A stretch of DNA of 64,000 bases from Gammaproteobacteria bacterium (GTDB taxonomy: Bacteria > Pseudomonadota > Gammaproteobacteria > Pseudomonadales > Azotimanducaceae), in assembly GCA_026708185.1 (NCBI GenBank), contig JAPOVK010000050.1:80643-144642 (forward strand). The letters run 5' to 3'. Position numbers and translations under genes: made by a program. Every line of letters begins with the position of its first letter. The first letter of the stretch is position 1. Positions 16,992-25,144 of the stretch are shown in pieces. The notes under the pieces were generated by a model that had not been told where the DNA came from, searched no databases, and saw nothing but the letters and a program-made list of their open reading frames with translations.

Positions 16992-18665
16992 TCACGGCAG
17001 CGGCGCCGACCCTTCGCCTTGCCTCAGTTCGTGGGTCTCGCCGGCCGCAAAGTCGCCGAACGCTTCCCGTGCGCCACCCGGCCACCGGACTACCACGTTG
17101 TGCAGTCGCGACTCGCGCCCCACGCCGAAATGCACCCGCGGATCGTTCGACGCGAGGTAGCTGGCGGCCGGCTGCACGTCCCGGCTCAGGCGTCGCCCGC
17201 CGACCGATGCGGAGACGGTCGCACCGTGGGCATCCCGGCCTGACGTCGTTCGCACGCGGAACCGTGCCCAGTTGCCGCGATCGGCGCGGTTCATCAACAG
17301 GTACGCGGCCGCGTCGCGATTGATCACCACCAGGTCGACCCCACCGTCGTCGTCGATGTCCCCGGCCGCCACGGCCCGGCTGGTGTGGACGAGTTCGGGC
17401 GATACGCCGCCGGTGGGGCCGAGTTCGTCGAAACGAATGCCGTCGTCGTCGATCGAGCCGCGGTAGAGCGTATTGGGTTCGGCATAGCCGTCGCCTTCGG
17501 CGGGCCCCGACAGCGAGATCTTGCCGTTCGCCTCGTAGAGATCCAGACGTCCGTCGTTGTCGAAATCGGCGAGCGCAACGCCGAATCGGGTGTGGCGCAT
17601 GCTCACCGTGCTCAAGCCCACCAGACGCGTGGCGTCGAAGAAGTAGGTTCCTTCGTTGCGGAAGAACGAGTCCGTCTCCCGTTCGAGATTGACCACGAGA
17701 AGATCGCTGTCGCCGTCGTCGTCCACGTCGGCCGACGCCACGCCCATGCCGGCCTTTTCGATGCCGTCCGAGTCCATGGCACAACTCCACAGGACGCACT
17801 CCTCCGTGAAGCGCAGGTTGCCGGCATTCATCCAGAGTTGATTGGTCGTCCCGTCGTTGGCCACGAACAGATCGACCAGGCCGTCCGCATTGAAGTCGGC
17901 CGCTACGTTGCCGAGGCCGTTTCCAAAGGCGAGGTCGATGCCAGCCGCCTTCGTGACGTCGGTGAAGGTCCCGTCGCCGTTGTTCCGATAGAGTCGGTCC
18001 ATGGCGGGGACGCCGTACGCGGTCGGCCCGCAGTAGGTGACGTAGAACGTCTTCACGAAACACTCTCGTTCGATCTCGGGCGTCCAGTTGATGTAGTTCA
18101 CGACGAACAGATCCAAGTCGCCATCGAGATCGAGGTCGATGAAGTTCGCGGCCGTACTCCATCGCGGATCGCCAACGCCGCTTTCGGCGGTGACATCAAG
18201 GAACGTGCCGGTGCCGTCGTTCTGGAGGAGGACGTTGGGACCGAGGTTGGTGACGTACAGATCGATGTCGCCGTCGTTGTCGTAGTCCCCCGCGGTGACG
18301 CCCATGCCGTAGCCGCGATCACCTGCGCCGCCGGCCTCCGGAACTTCGTCGAAGTGGCCGTCGCCCCGGTTCCTATACAGTCGATTCGCCGAGAGTTCCG
18401 GCGTCAGCATCCTGTCGACCCGGCCGCTCTGGACCAGGTAGGCGTCGAGGTCGCCATCGCCGTCCAGGTCGGCCAGCGCCACGCCGCCACCCATCATCTC
18501 GGGCATCATCGGGCGCCCGTCGAAGCCGGAATGGTGTTCGAAGTCGATGCCTCGCTCGTGGGCTTCCTCGCTGAACCACGCTGGCTCCGACGGCGAACAC
18601 GCCCCGAGCAGCACGAGCGCGCCTCCGCATCGGGCAAGAACCCAGTAGGAAGCAGGCGACTTCAC
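16992..18665 (-). CDS. FG-GAP/VCBS-repeat lipoprotein with C-terminal ASPIC/UnbV domain (CRTAC1-like)
   Basis: The 557-residue protein has a lipoprotein signal (LVLLGAC, Cys about 23). Six or so FG-GAP/VCBS calcium-binding repeats of the form DxDGDGDLDL (e.g. ADLDGDGDLDAYLV, GDYDNDGDIDLYV, ADFNADGLVDLFV, ADFDNDGRLDLYE) form a beta-propeller, followed by the ASPIC/UnbV module (NWARFRVRTTSGRDAHGATVS ... VVVRWPGGAREAF split) at about 470-545. It would be surface or periplasmic and lipid anchored. GTG start overlaps the stop of the TPR gene by four bases (GTGA), so translation is coupled. The exact role of CRTAC1-like bacterial proteins is not known. Confidence 0.9.
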   Translation of the reverse strand: MKSPASYWVLARCGGALVLLGACSPSEPAWFSEEAHERGIDFEHHSGFDGRPMMPEMMGGGVALADLDGDGDLDAYLVQSGRVDRMLTPELSANRLYRNRGDGHFDEVPEAGGAGDRGYGMGVTAGDYDNDGDIDLYVTNLGPNVLLQNDGTGTFLDVTAESGVGDPRWSTAANFIDLDLDGDLDLFVVNYINWTPEIERECFVKTFYVTYCGPTAYGVPAMDRLYRNNGDGTFTDVTKAAGIDLAFGNGLGNVAADFNADGLVDLFVANDGTTNQLWMNAGNLRFTEECVLWSCAMDSDGIEKAGMGVASADVDDDGDSDLLVVNLERETDSFFRNEGTYFFDATRLVGLSTVSMRHTRFGVALADFDNDGRLDLYEANGKISLSGPAEGDGYAEPNTLYRGSIDDDGIRFDELGPTGGVSPELVHTSRAVAAGDIDDDGGVDLVVINRDAAAYLLMNRADRGNWARFRVRTTSGRDAHGATVSASVGGRRLSRDVQPAASYLASNDPRVHFGVGRESRLHNVVVRWPGGAREAFGDFAAGETHELRQGEGSAPLP

Positions 18666-20092
18666 CCGGTTGAGTCGCCGGAGTGGATCGAGTTCAGTTC
18701 ACGCAACCGAACCTCGTTTCGGCGGAGTTCCGTCGGATCCGCCCCATAGTCTCGCGCCCGATCCTGGGCTCGACGCGCTTCCTCCATGCGACCGACCTCG
18801 AGCAAGCTGCGGGCGAGGAAGACCTGGCCGAGGGCGAAGCGCGGCTCGACCTTGGCGACGCGCTGAAACCACTCGATCGCACTCGCGTAGTTCCCAAGCT
18901 CGAATTCGGCCAAGCCTAGGTAGAAGAACGTCGTGCGCTTGCCGGGTTCCAGCTGCAACGCCGTCTCGAAGGCCGCCTTGGCAGTGTCGAATCGATCGAG
19001 GCCAAAGAGCAACCGGCCACGTTGTTCGTGGGCATAGCCGCTGTTCGGACTGAGCTCGATCGCCCGCTCCACGTGTTGGAGTGCGGTTTCAAGATCGCGC
19101 TCGGCGCGCAAGAGGTTGGCGATCGTGAGGTGGAACGGTGCGAAATCGGGGTTGAGAACCAGGCCCCGTTCCAGCGTCGCGAGGGACTCCTCCGGCCGGC
19201 CGGATCGGTCGTACGCGATACTCATGGAGTTCATCAGATTGCAGGCTAGGAAGAACCTCTCGTCGCGCCCGCAGTGTTCCTCCGGGTGATGGTTCTGGAG
19301 TCGCCGCAGGATCGCCAAGGCCTCCGCCAGCCGGCCCGCTGCCGACAACTCCTTTGCCAGCATGTAGCTGCCATGGCCCCGGATGTGCTCGTACCGCTCG
19401 TCCCGACGCTCGTCCGGCCACGTTAGGGGCTCGGCCCCCCGGCCGCGCGCCATGGCCGTTCGCGCCTCGTCCAGCCGGCCAACGGCCCGCAAGGCTTCGC
19501 CATGGGTCCGATGGACGTACGGGTGGTCGAGCGTCTCCACCAGGGGGTTGAGGATTTCCAGTGCTCGGGCAACTTCGCCGGTGGCCATCAGTGACTGGGC
19601 ACGGCCGAACAGCGCGTAGGGGTCCGCCCGAAGTTCGATACGCTGGTAGGCTGCCATCGCCTCACGGGGCTGGTTGGATTCCTGCAGCCACGCACCCTGC
19701 CATAGCCATGCCGGGGCGTAGTCGGCGTCGACGGCGAGCGCTTGATCTAGGAGTTCCAGGGCGTGCTCGTAGTCGCCGTCCTCGGCGATGAGGTGGGCGG
19801 CGAAATACGGCCAACGGAAGTCCTTCGGATCGAGAGACTGCGCCTGGCGGTAGGTCGTGATCGCCTCTTGTCGAAAACCGTTGACGTCGTAGGCCATGCC
19901 CAGACGACCGCGCATAGGGCCGGATGTCGGGACGGTTCGGACGGATTGCAGTAGCCCCTCGAGGTGTTCCCCGACATCCGTATCGCCCGAGCCCACGCCA
20001 GCGACAATGGGCTCAGCGGCAAAGTCCGGTTCGGATTGCGAGCACCCGGAGAAAAGCACTGCGCCAGCCGCGATGACGGCAACGTGTCGCAT
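18662..20092 (-). CDS. Tetratricopeptide-repeat lipoprotein
   Basis: The 476-residue protein carries a lipobox (AVLFSGC, Cys 17) and at least eight TPR units, including WPYFAAHLIAEDGDYEHALELLDQAL, PFHLTIANLLRAERDLETAL and FFYLGLAEFELGNYASAIEWFQ. It would be a lipid-anchored protein-protein scaffold. It is the first gene of a two-gene operon with the UnbV lipoprotein (four-base overlap), and the pair faces the TonB-dependent receptor. Pairing of TPR and FG-GAP/UnbV proteins suggests they form a complex, by inference. Confidence 0.88.
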   Translation of the reverse strand: MRHVAVIAAGAVLFSGCSQSEPDFAAEPIVAGVGSGDTDVGEHLEGLLQSVRTVPTSGPMRGRLGMAYDVNGFRQEAITTYRQAQSLDPKDFRWPYFAAHLIAEDGDYEHALELLDQALAVDADYAPAWLWQGAWLQESNQPREAMAAYQRIELRADPYALFGRAQSLMATGEVARALEILNPLVETLDHPYVHRTHGEALRAVGRLDEARTAMARGRGAEPLTWPDERRDERYEHIRGHGSYMLAKELSAAGRLAEALAILRRLQNHHPEEHCGRDERFFLACNLMNSMSIAYDRSGRPEESLATLERGLVLNPDFAPFHLTIANLLRAERDLETALQHVERAIELSPNSGYAHEQRGRLLFGLDRFDTAKAAFETALQLEPGKRTTFFYLGLAEFELGNYASAIEWFQRVAKVEPRFALGQVFLARSLLEVGRMEEARRAQDRARDYGADPTELRRNEVRLRELNSIHSGDSTG

Positions 20093-20125
20093 GGCGTAAG
20101 AGAGTAAACGAAAAGCAATGATGGT

Positions 20126-20153
20126 TTGATGATCAGGATCGTGATGCTATGAT
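20126..20153 (+). promoter_or_regulatory. Probable promoter of the VapBC module
   Basis: TTGATG (20126-20131) and TATGAT (20148-20153) are separated by 16 bases and lie about 30 bases upstream of the antitoxin start. The flanking ATGATC/GTGATG/ATGATG repeats could be the autoregulatory site of the VapBC complex, but this is inferred from position only. Confidence 0.55.
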
Positions 20154-20181
20154 GCTACCCGAGACGTGCATTGCGTATTCG

Positions 20182-20451
20182 ATGAGAACGACCCTGACGA
20201 TCGACGATGACATTGCCCGTGGCATCCGGCGGGTTGTCGCACGATCCGGTAGATCCTTCAAGGCAGTCGTGAACGACGCCTTGCGTGCTGGAATCTCCGG
20301 TGACCGCGTCGCAACCAAGGCGAAGCCGTACCGTCTGGAGCCGGCTGCAATGGGCGACGTCGTTGGGCCATACCACCTCAACAAGGCCCTGCAACTGGCC
20401 GACGACCTCGAAGATCTGGAGATCGCACGCGAACTCGAAACCCGCAAGTGA
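20182..20451 (+). CDS. vapB: VapB-type antitoxin
   Basis: The 89-residue protein starts with the ribbon-helix-helix pattern MRTTLTIDDDIARGIRRVVARSGRSFKAVVNDALRAG, written here in two overlapping halves of the fold: strand TTLTIDDD and helices ending NDALRAGI. The C-terminal region (YHLNKALQLADDLEDLEIAREL) would wrap the toxin. It overlaps the toxin gene by four bases. The first in-frame ATG (20149) lies inside the -10 element, so ATG 20182 is chosen. Confidence 0.88.
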   Translation: MRTTLTIDDDIARGIRRVVARSGRSFKAVVNDALRAGISGDRVATKAKPYRLEPAAMGDVVGPYHLNKALQLADDLEDLEIARELETRK

Positions 20452-20924
20452 GAGCGGTGCTCCTGGTCGACGCCAACCTATTGATCTATGCCGTCAACTC
20501 GGACGCGCCGCTACACGCGGACGCACGACGCTGGTGGGAGGATACGCTTTCCGGCAGCAATTCAGTTGGCCTGCCTTGGGTGTGTCTATTGGCATTCCTC
20601 CGGGTCACGACGCGGACCGGAATACTCGGCAAGCCGCTCCGGGTCGAGGAAGCCGTTGGCTACATCGAGGCATGGCTTGACCAGCCGTTCGTCGAAGCGG
20701 TCTCACCCGGGGACAATCATTGGCCGATCCTGCGCAACCTGCTGCGCCTGAGTGGGACCGGCGGGAACTTGACCTCTGATGCCCACATCGCGGCGATGGC
20801 ATTGGAGCGTGGAGCGGTCATCTACTCGGCGGACCACGACTTCAGCCGGTTTCCAGGGATCGAACACGTGAACCCGCTTGCCGCGCCGCTAGGCGACGAT
20901 GGCGGAGGTCGCGAGCCGGCTTAG
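20448..20924 (+). CDS. vapC: VapC-type PIN-domain ribonuclease toxin
   Basis: The 158-residue protein has the PIN signature: DANLLIYAVN (first Asp), LPWVCLLAFLRVTTRTGIL, SDAHIAAMALE (Asp) and YSADHDFSRFPG (Asp). In the second block many PIN proteins have Glu where this one has Ala (LLAFLRV), which is usual for the subgroup of VapC proteins with this LPWVxLLAFLR pattern. It should cleave RNA, often tRNA, when freed from VapB. GTG start overlaps the vapB stop (GTGA). Confidence 0.9.
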   Translation: MRAVLLVDANLLIYAVNSDAPLHADARRWWEDTLSGSNSVGLPWVCLLAFLRVTTRTGILGKPLRVEEAVGYIEAWLDQPFVEAVSPGDNHWPILRNLLRLSGTGGNLTSDAHIAAMALERGAVIYSADHDFSRFPGIEHVNPLAAPLGDDGGGREPA

Positions 20925-20984
20925 GCTGCACGGACAGCATCCCTTGCGCTGAGGGAGCGATGCCACGCTCGCCCCTCGAGCGTC

Positions 20985-21013
20985 TTGAGGCACGCCAAGG
21001 CCGCCCCTATACT
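20985..21013 (+). promoter_or_regulatory. Probable sigma70 promoter of the ABC exporter operon
   Basis: TTGAGG (20985-20990) and TATACT (21008-21013) are 17 bases apart, with the GC-rich discriminator GCGCGCC, about 49 bases upstream of the ATPase start. The layout resembles the stronger promoter at 11189. Confidence 0.6.
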
Positions 21014-21061
21014 GCGCGCCCCGCGGCCGCCCGTGGCGGTCAGTCCGACGGCGAGTCTTCC

Positions 21062-22072
21062 ATGTCCCAGATCGAGGTTCGCAACCTCGCCAAGGTGTTT
21101 CGCGTGGCCGAACGCCGTGCCGGGCTCCTTGGCGCTTTCCGGGGTCTTGTAAGTCGCCGCATGCGCGACGTGCATGCCCTCGCCGGTGTCGATTTCGACA
21201 TCGAACGCGGCGAGCTTGTGGGGTACATCGGCCCGAACGGCGCGGGCAAATCCACCACCATCAAGATCCTGGCCGGCATCCTGACGCCGACTGGCGGTAC
21301 CTGCACGATCGACGGCCTCACGCCTTGGCGCGACCGCCGCCGGCATGCAGCGCGGATCGGCGTCGTTTTCGGGCAGCGCACGCAGCTCTGGTGGGACCTG
21401 CCAGTCATCGAGAGTTTCGAGTTGCTGCAGCGCGTCTACCGCGTGCCCGAGGGACTGTTCGCAAGCAACCGCGATCGCATGGTGGAACTGCTGCGCCTTG
21501 GGCCGCTTCTCGACACGCCGGTGCGCCAGCTATCCCTCGGCCAACGCATGCGTGCCGATCTTGCGGCCGCGCTCCTGCATGGGCCGAAGCTGCTGTTCCT
21601 CGATGAGCCGACGATCGGACTCGACGCTGCGGCAAAGCTCGCGATGCGGGACTTCGTGCGCACGTTGAACCGCGAGGAGGGCGTCACTGTCGTGCTGACG
21701 ACGCACGACATGGACGACATCGAAGCGCTTTGCGAGCGGATCATGGTCATCGGCCAAGGGCGCATCCTGATTGACGGCGGCATCGACGAGCTTCGTCGCC
21801 GGGTCGGCAACGAGCGGGTGCTCATCGTGGACTTCGAGGAGGTGCTGCGCCTCGCGGCCTTGGCGCGCGAGCTCGACGGGGACGGCGTGCGGGACGTGCG
21901 CGTGACCGGCAAGCGGGCACGGATCGCCTTCGACGCGGGCGTGGTCGCGCCGGCGGCGCTGATCGCGCGGGTAACTGCGCGGTTCGAGGTGCATGACCTC
22001 TTCGTCGAGCACCCGCCCATCGAGCACACGGTCGCCGATCTCTATGCCGAGCACGGGCAGGGCGAGGCGTGA
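21062..22072 (+). CDS. ABC-2 type exporter ATP-binding protein
   Basis: The 336-residue ATPase has Walker A GPNGAGKST, Q-loop region VVFGQRTQLWWDL, signature LSLGQR, Walker B LLFLDEPTIGLD and H-loop TTHDMDD. The Q-loop block with GQRTQLWWDLP is characteristic of the family that pairs with two DUF990-type ABC-2 permeases. The C-terminal 90 residues form the extra regulatory domain of drug/polysaccharide-type exporters. ATG 21062 starts the conserved sequence; the upstream in-frame extension covers the promoter. It overlaps the first permease by four bases. Confidence 0.92.
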   Translation: MSQIEVRNLAKVFRVAERRAGLLGAFRGLVSRRMRDVHALAGVDFDIERGELVGYIGPNGAGKSTTIKILAGILTPTGGTCTIDGLTPWRDRRRHAARIGVVFGQRTQLWWDLPVIESFELLQRVYRVPEGLFASNRDRMVELLRLGPLLDTPVRQLSLGQRMRADLAAALLHGPKLLFLDEPTIGLDAAAKLAMRDFVRTLNREEGVTVVLTTHDMDDIEALCERIMVIGQGRILIDGGIDELRRRVGNERVLIVDFEEVLRLAALARELDGDGVRDVRVTGKRARIAFDAGVVAPAALIARVTARFEVHDLFVEHPPIEHTVADLYAEHGQGEA

Positions 22073-22890
22073 GTCGTCTCGCACCCTACACGGCGGTTGT
22101 CAGCGCCCGCTACCGGAACCTGTTGCAGTACCGCGCGGCGGCGTTCGCCGGATTCGTCACCCAGCTCTTCTGGGGCTCGATACGACTGATGATCCTCGCG
22201 GCGTTCTATGCGGCGGCCGAGGGACCCCAGCCGATGAACATGGTCGAAGTCGTGGCCTATGTCTGGCTCGGCCAAGCCCTCCTCGGGATGCTGCCTTGGA
22301 ACACGGACGCCGACTTCAAGGAACAGGTGACCTCCGGCGCCGTCGCCTACGACCTGCTGCGACCCTTGGACCTCTACGGTTACTGGTACGCGCGCACATT
22401 GGCGTTCCGGACCGCCACGACGACGCTGCGCGCAGTGCCCATGGTGGTCTTCGCCATGCTGCTGCTGCCGGCGTTCGGCCTTGCCGAGTGGGCGTTGCCG
22501 GTCCCGTCGGTAACTGGGCTGATCGGGTTTCTGGCCGCGATCACGGCGGCCGCTCTCTTGTCCACGGCGATCACGGTGCTTGCCCACATCTCCATGCTGT
22601 GGACCCTCTCCGGTGAAGGCGTCGACCGCATCCTGCCCTCGTTCGTGACCATCCTCTCGGGGATGATCGTGCCGCTGCCCCTGTTTCCCGACTGGATGCA
22701 GCCGTTTCTCTCCTGGCAGCCGTTCCGCGGCCTCTGCGATGTCCCGTACCGCATCTACAGCGGCAACATTCCCATCACCGAGGCCGCGAACGAGATCGCC
22801 TTCACGCTGGCGTGGACGGTGGTGATCGTGTGGTTCGGGCGGTTCCTGCTGTCGCGAGGTGTGCGCCGCCTCGTCGTCCAGGGAGGCTGA
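22069..22890 (+). CDS. ABC-2 family permease, subunit 1
   Basis: The 273-residue protein has six hydrophobic segments and family blocks YRNLLQYRAAAFAGFVTQLFWG, YVWLGQALLGMLPW, GAVAYDLLRPLDLYGYWYARTLAFR and MIVPLPLFPDWMQPFLSWQPFR. It forms the membrane channel with the next permease. GTG start overlaps the ATPase stop (GTGA). A diverged copy of bases 22687-22809 of this gene reappears as a fragment at 24607-24731. Confidence 0.9.
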   Translation: MSRLAPYTAVVSARYRNLLQYRAAAFAGFVTQLFWGSIRLMILAAFYAAAEGPQPMNMVEVVAYVWLGQALLGMLPWNTDADFKEQVTSGAVAYDLLRPLDLYGYWYARTLAFRTATTTLRAVPMVVFAMLLLPAFGLAEWALPVPSVTGLIGFLAAITAAALLSTAITVLAHISMLWTLSGEGVDRILPSFVTILSGMIVPLPLFPDWMQPFLSWQPFRGLCDVPYRIYSGNIPITEAANEIAFTLAWTVVIVWFGRFLLSRGVRRLVVQGG

Positions 22891-22894
22891 AGGC

Positions 22895-23701
22895 ATGGTC
22901 GACACGATGGCCTTGCTCGGGCGCTACTTCGGCGTCTCGATCCGTGCCCAACTGCAGTACCGGGCGTCGTTCCTGCTGAACGCGACGGGGCAGTTCGTCA
23001 ACTCGGGCATCGAGTTCGTCGGCCTTTGGGCGCTGTTCGATCGCTTCGGCCACCTCGCGGGCTGGACGTTCGCCGAAGTGGCGTTCTTCTACGGCGTGGT
23101 CAACTGCACCTTCGCCATCGCCGATGCGCTGACCACCGGATTCGACCGCTTCGGCTCGCACTACGTCAAGACCGGCGACTTCGACCGCTTGCTGCTGCGT
23201 CCCCGTCCCGCGGCGCTGCAGCTTGCGGGCCACGAGTTCGCCCTGCGGCGGGTCGGCCGCCTGCTGCAAGGAATGATCGTGCTCGCTTGGGCGACCTCGG
23301 CCCTCGACATCCCATGGGACGCGGCGCGCGTGGCGTTGCTAACGCTGACGGTTACGGGCGGCATCGCCTTTTTCGTCGGTCTGATGGTCCTGCAGGCGAC
23401 GCTCTGCTTCTGGACCACCGAGTCGCTGGAGATCATGAACGTGTTGACGTACGGCGGAGTGGAGACCGCGCAGTACCCGCTGTCGATCTACCACGTCGCG
23501 TTCCGGCGCGTGTTCACGTTCGTGGTGCCACTGGCCTGCATCGGCTATTTCCCCGTGGTGGCAGTGCTCGGGGTGGACGACCCGCTCGGCACGGGACGGG
23601 TGTTCCAGGCGCTTGCGCCGCTCGCGGGCGTGGCGTTCCTAGGGCTGTCGCTCGTGGTCTGGAGCGTCGGCGTGCGGCGCTACACCTCGACTGGGAGTTG
23701 A
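22895..23701 (+). CDS. ABC-2 family permease, subunit 2
   Basis: The 268-residue protein parallels subunit 1: YFGVSIRAQLQYRASFLLN, FYGVVNCTFAIADALTTGFDRF, GDFDRLLLRPRP and six membrane spans. ATG 22895 has GGAGG about ten bases upstream, within the end of the preceding gene. ATPase plus two unequal permeases is the complete set for an exporter of this family; the substrate (drug, lipid or polymer) is not evident. Confidence 0.9.
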   Translation: MVDTMALLGRYFGVSIRAQLQYRASFLLNATGQFVNSGIEFVGLWALFDRFGHLAGWTFAEVAFFYGVVNCTFAIADALTTGFDRFGSHYVKTGDFDRLLLRPRPAALQLAGHEFALRRVGRLLQGMIVLAWATSALDIPWDAARVALLTLTVTGGIAFFVGLMVLQATLCFWTTESLEIMNVLTYGGVETAQYPLSIYHVAFRRVFTFVVPLACIGYFPVVAVLGVDDPLGTGRVFQALAPLAGVAFLGLSLVVWSVGVRRYTSTGS

Positions 23702-23752
23702 GCCCGACGCCGCCATCGGCGACCATCAGACGCTCTTTGGAGGGAGAGGAAG

Positions 23753-24499
23753 ATGGCCGCGGACACCTCTGGCTGGTGGGATGCCAGCGACCCGACCGGT
23801 CGATCGGTTCGCGAGTTCAGGATTGCCCGGGCCGGCGTGGAGCGACCTGTCACCGGTGCCCTCTGGTCACCCGCGGATGCTGGCGACGAGGCGCCGCTGG
23901 TGCTTTTCGGCCACGGCGCATCGGGGGACCGCTACCAGGCGCCAATCTGCCACCTCGCACACCTGTTCGTGGACGAAGCCGGCTGCAACGCGCTCTCTAT
24001 CGACGGGCCGGTCCACGGCATGCGGCAAGTGGGGCCGGGAGGCCGGGCCGCGTTCGGCGACGAGATCAAGCGACCGGGGTTCATGGACGACATGGTCGCC
24101 GACTGGCATGCCGCGCTCGATGCGACCCGCGCCCAGGCGAGCCCAGGCGACATCGCCTACTTCGGCCTGTCCATGGGCTCCATCTTCGGTATACCACTGA
24201 TCGCCTCGCTGCCGGAAACCAAGGCCGCGGTGCTGGGCCTGCTTGGCACGACCAAGGCCGGCGGCCTGTTCGCGGAACGCATCTTGAGCGACGCCGCGCG
24301 GATACGCTGTCCGGTGCTTTTCCTGATGCAGTTGGAGGACGAGTTGTTCCCGCGCGACGGGTATCTGGCGGTGTTCGATGCGCTGGCGAGCGACGACAAG
24401 CGCATTCACGCCAACCCGGGCTTGCACCCGGCAGTTCCGGCGGAGGAAATCGCGACGAGCTTCGCGTTTATCGAACGACTCGTCGGCCGTTCTCGCTAA
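23753..24499 (+). CDS. Alpha/beta hydrolase (dienelactone-hydrolase-like), intact copy
   Basis: The 248-residue enzyme has the oxyanion block LFGHGASGDRY, nucleophile elbow GLSMGS, a catalytic acid near QLEDELFPRDG and His in NPGLHPAVP. ATG is preceded by GGAGGGAGAGG-type purines. The last 211 bases, and an earlier 66-base piece, recur in a broken copy at 27664-27938, which shows that this locus was duplicated. Substrate unknown. Confidence 0.88.
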   Translation: MAADTSGWWDASDPTGRSVREFRIARAGVERPVTGALWSPADAGDEAPLVLFGHGASGDRYQAPICHLAHLFVDEAGCNALSIDGPVHGMRQVGPGGRAAFGDEIKRPGFMDDMVADWHAALDATRAQASPGDIAYFGLSMGSIFGIPLIASLPETKAAVLGLLGTTKAGGLFAERILSDAARIRCPVLFLMQLEDELFPRDGYLAVFDALASDDKRIHANPGLHPAVPAEEIATSFAFIERLVGRSR

Positions 24500-24604
24500 G
24501 GTCGCGGTCAGGTTCCCGTCGGATTGTCCGAGCGGGTGATCCACTCGCTCCAGGAGCCAGCATAGAGGGCGGGTTCCGGCAAGCCGGCGTGGACCATTGC
24601 CAGT
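23997..24604. repeat. Direct repeat, left copy (hydrolase 3' part plus rhodanese 3' end)
   Basis: Bases 23997-24062 match 27664-27728, and 24290-24604 match 27729-28045, all in the same orientation and with few differences. The left copy holds the intact end of the alpha/beta hydrolase and only the last 33 or so codons of the sulfurtransferase. Together with the right copy it brackets the accessory island. Confidence 0.88.
24507..24604 (-). pseudogene. Sulfurtransferase (rhodanese) 3' fragment
   Basis: Read on the minus strand this encodes the C-terminal end GLPEPALYAGSWSEWITRSDNP of the sulfurtransferase whose complete gene is at 27947-28768; the rest is missing. The break at about 24604 leads directly into a fragment of the ABC permease gene. 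Confidence 0.85.
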
Positions 24605-24606
24605 AT

Positions 24607-24731
24607 GTCCCGACTGGATGCAGCCGTTCCCTTCCTGGCAGCCGTCCGCGGTCTCTGCGATGTCCCCTACCGCATCGACAGCGGCAACATTCCGTTCGCC
24701 GAGGCCGCGAACGAGGTCGCCTTCACGCTGC
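24607..24731 (+). pseudogene. Diverged fragment of ABC-2 permease gene
   Basis: The sequence from GACTGGATGCAGCC to GCCTTCACGCTG matches 22687-22809 in the intact permease with scattered substitutions (e.g. CTCTCCTGG versus CTTCCTGG, a one-base loss that breaks the frame). It encodes remnants of DWMQPF-LSWQPFRGLCDVPYRI. It is neither a start nor an end of a gene, so it is debris of a recombination event. Confidence 0.82.
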
Positions 24732-24784
24732 CCTTGGTACTGCCATCCAAGCGGACAATAGGAAAGCGCGCCGGGGAGGCAACG

Positions 24785-25144
24785 CTAGGCAAGTTCGGGC
24801 GGGTTCGCGCTCGTGCACACGTCGGCAGTGGCTTTCCTCACCCGTGCGACAGCCGAGTCCATCGCTTCGCGGCGCACGGTCGCTGCGAGCATCGCTCCCC
24901 TGTGGGATCCGTTGCTGGCCAGCTTCGCCGTCCGTCCCGCCTCGATCAGTTCCTCTCGGAGGCGCAACACCGGCTGCCGACCTCTTATGTTCACCGGGAT
25001 CCCCTCGAACCAACGAGCAATCGCCCGCTCGCTAGTCCCGGCAAGCTCCATCCCCACGACTTCGCGGCATCGGTTGACTGCCGACACGATCGCTCGTTCA
25101 GCCCGAATCCGTTCGACGAAAGGGTGGTCAGCTTTGCGGGTCAT
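24785..25144 (-). CDS. Small basic protein of unknown function, third gene of the island operon
   Basis: The frame starting at ATG 25144 encodes 119 residues and overlaps the nucleotidyltransferase stop in an ATGA arrangement, which is strong evidence that it is a real, translationally coupled gene. The sequence is mostly helical and rich in R, A, E (FVERIRAERAIVSAVNRCRE; GTSERAIARWFEGIP; VLRLREELIEAGR). The segment SERAIARWFEGIPVNIRGRQPV could be a DNA- or RNA-binding helical motif, but I recognise no family. Its function is probably tied to the nucleotidyltransferase and pentapeptide-repeat protein upstream. Confidence 0.6.
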   Translation of the reverse strand: MTRKADHPFVERIRAERAIVSAVNRCREVVGMELAGTSERAIARWFEGIPVNIRGRQPVLRLREELIEAGRTAKLASNGSHRGAMLAATVRREAMDSAVARVRKATADVCTSANPPELA

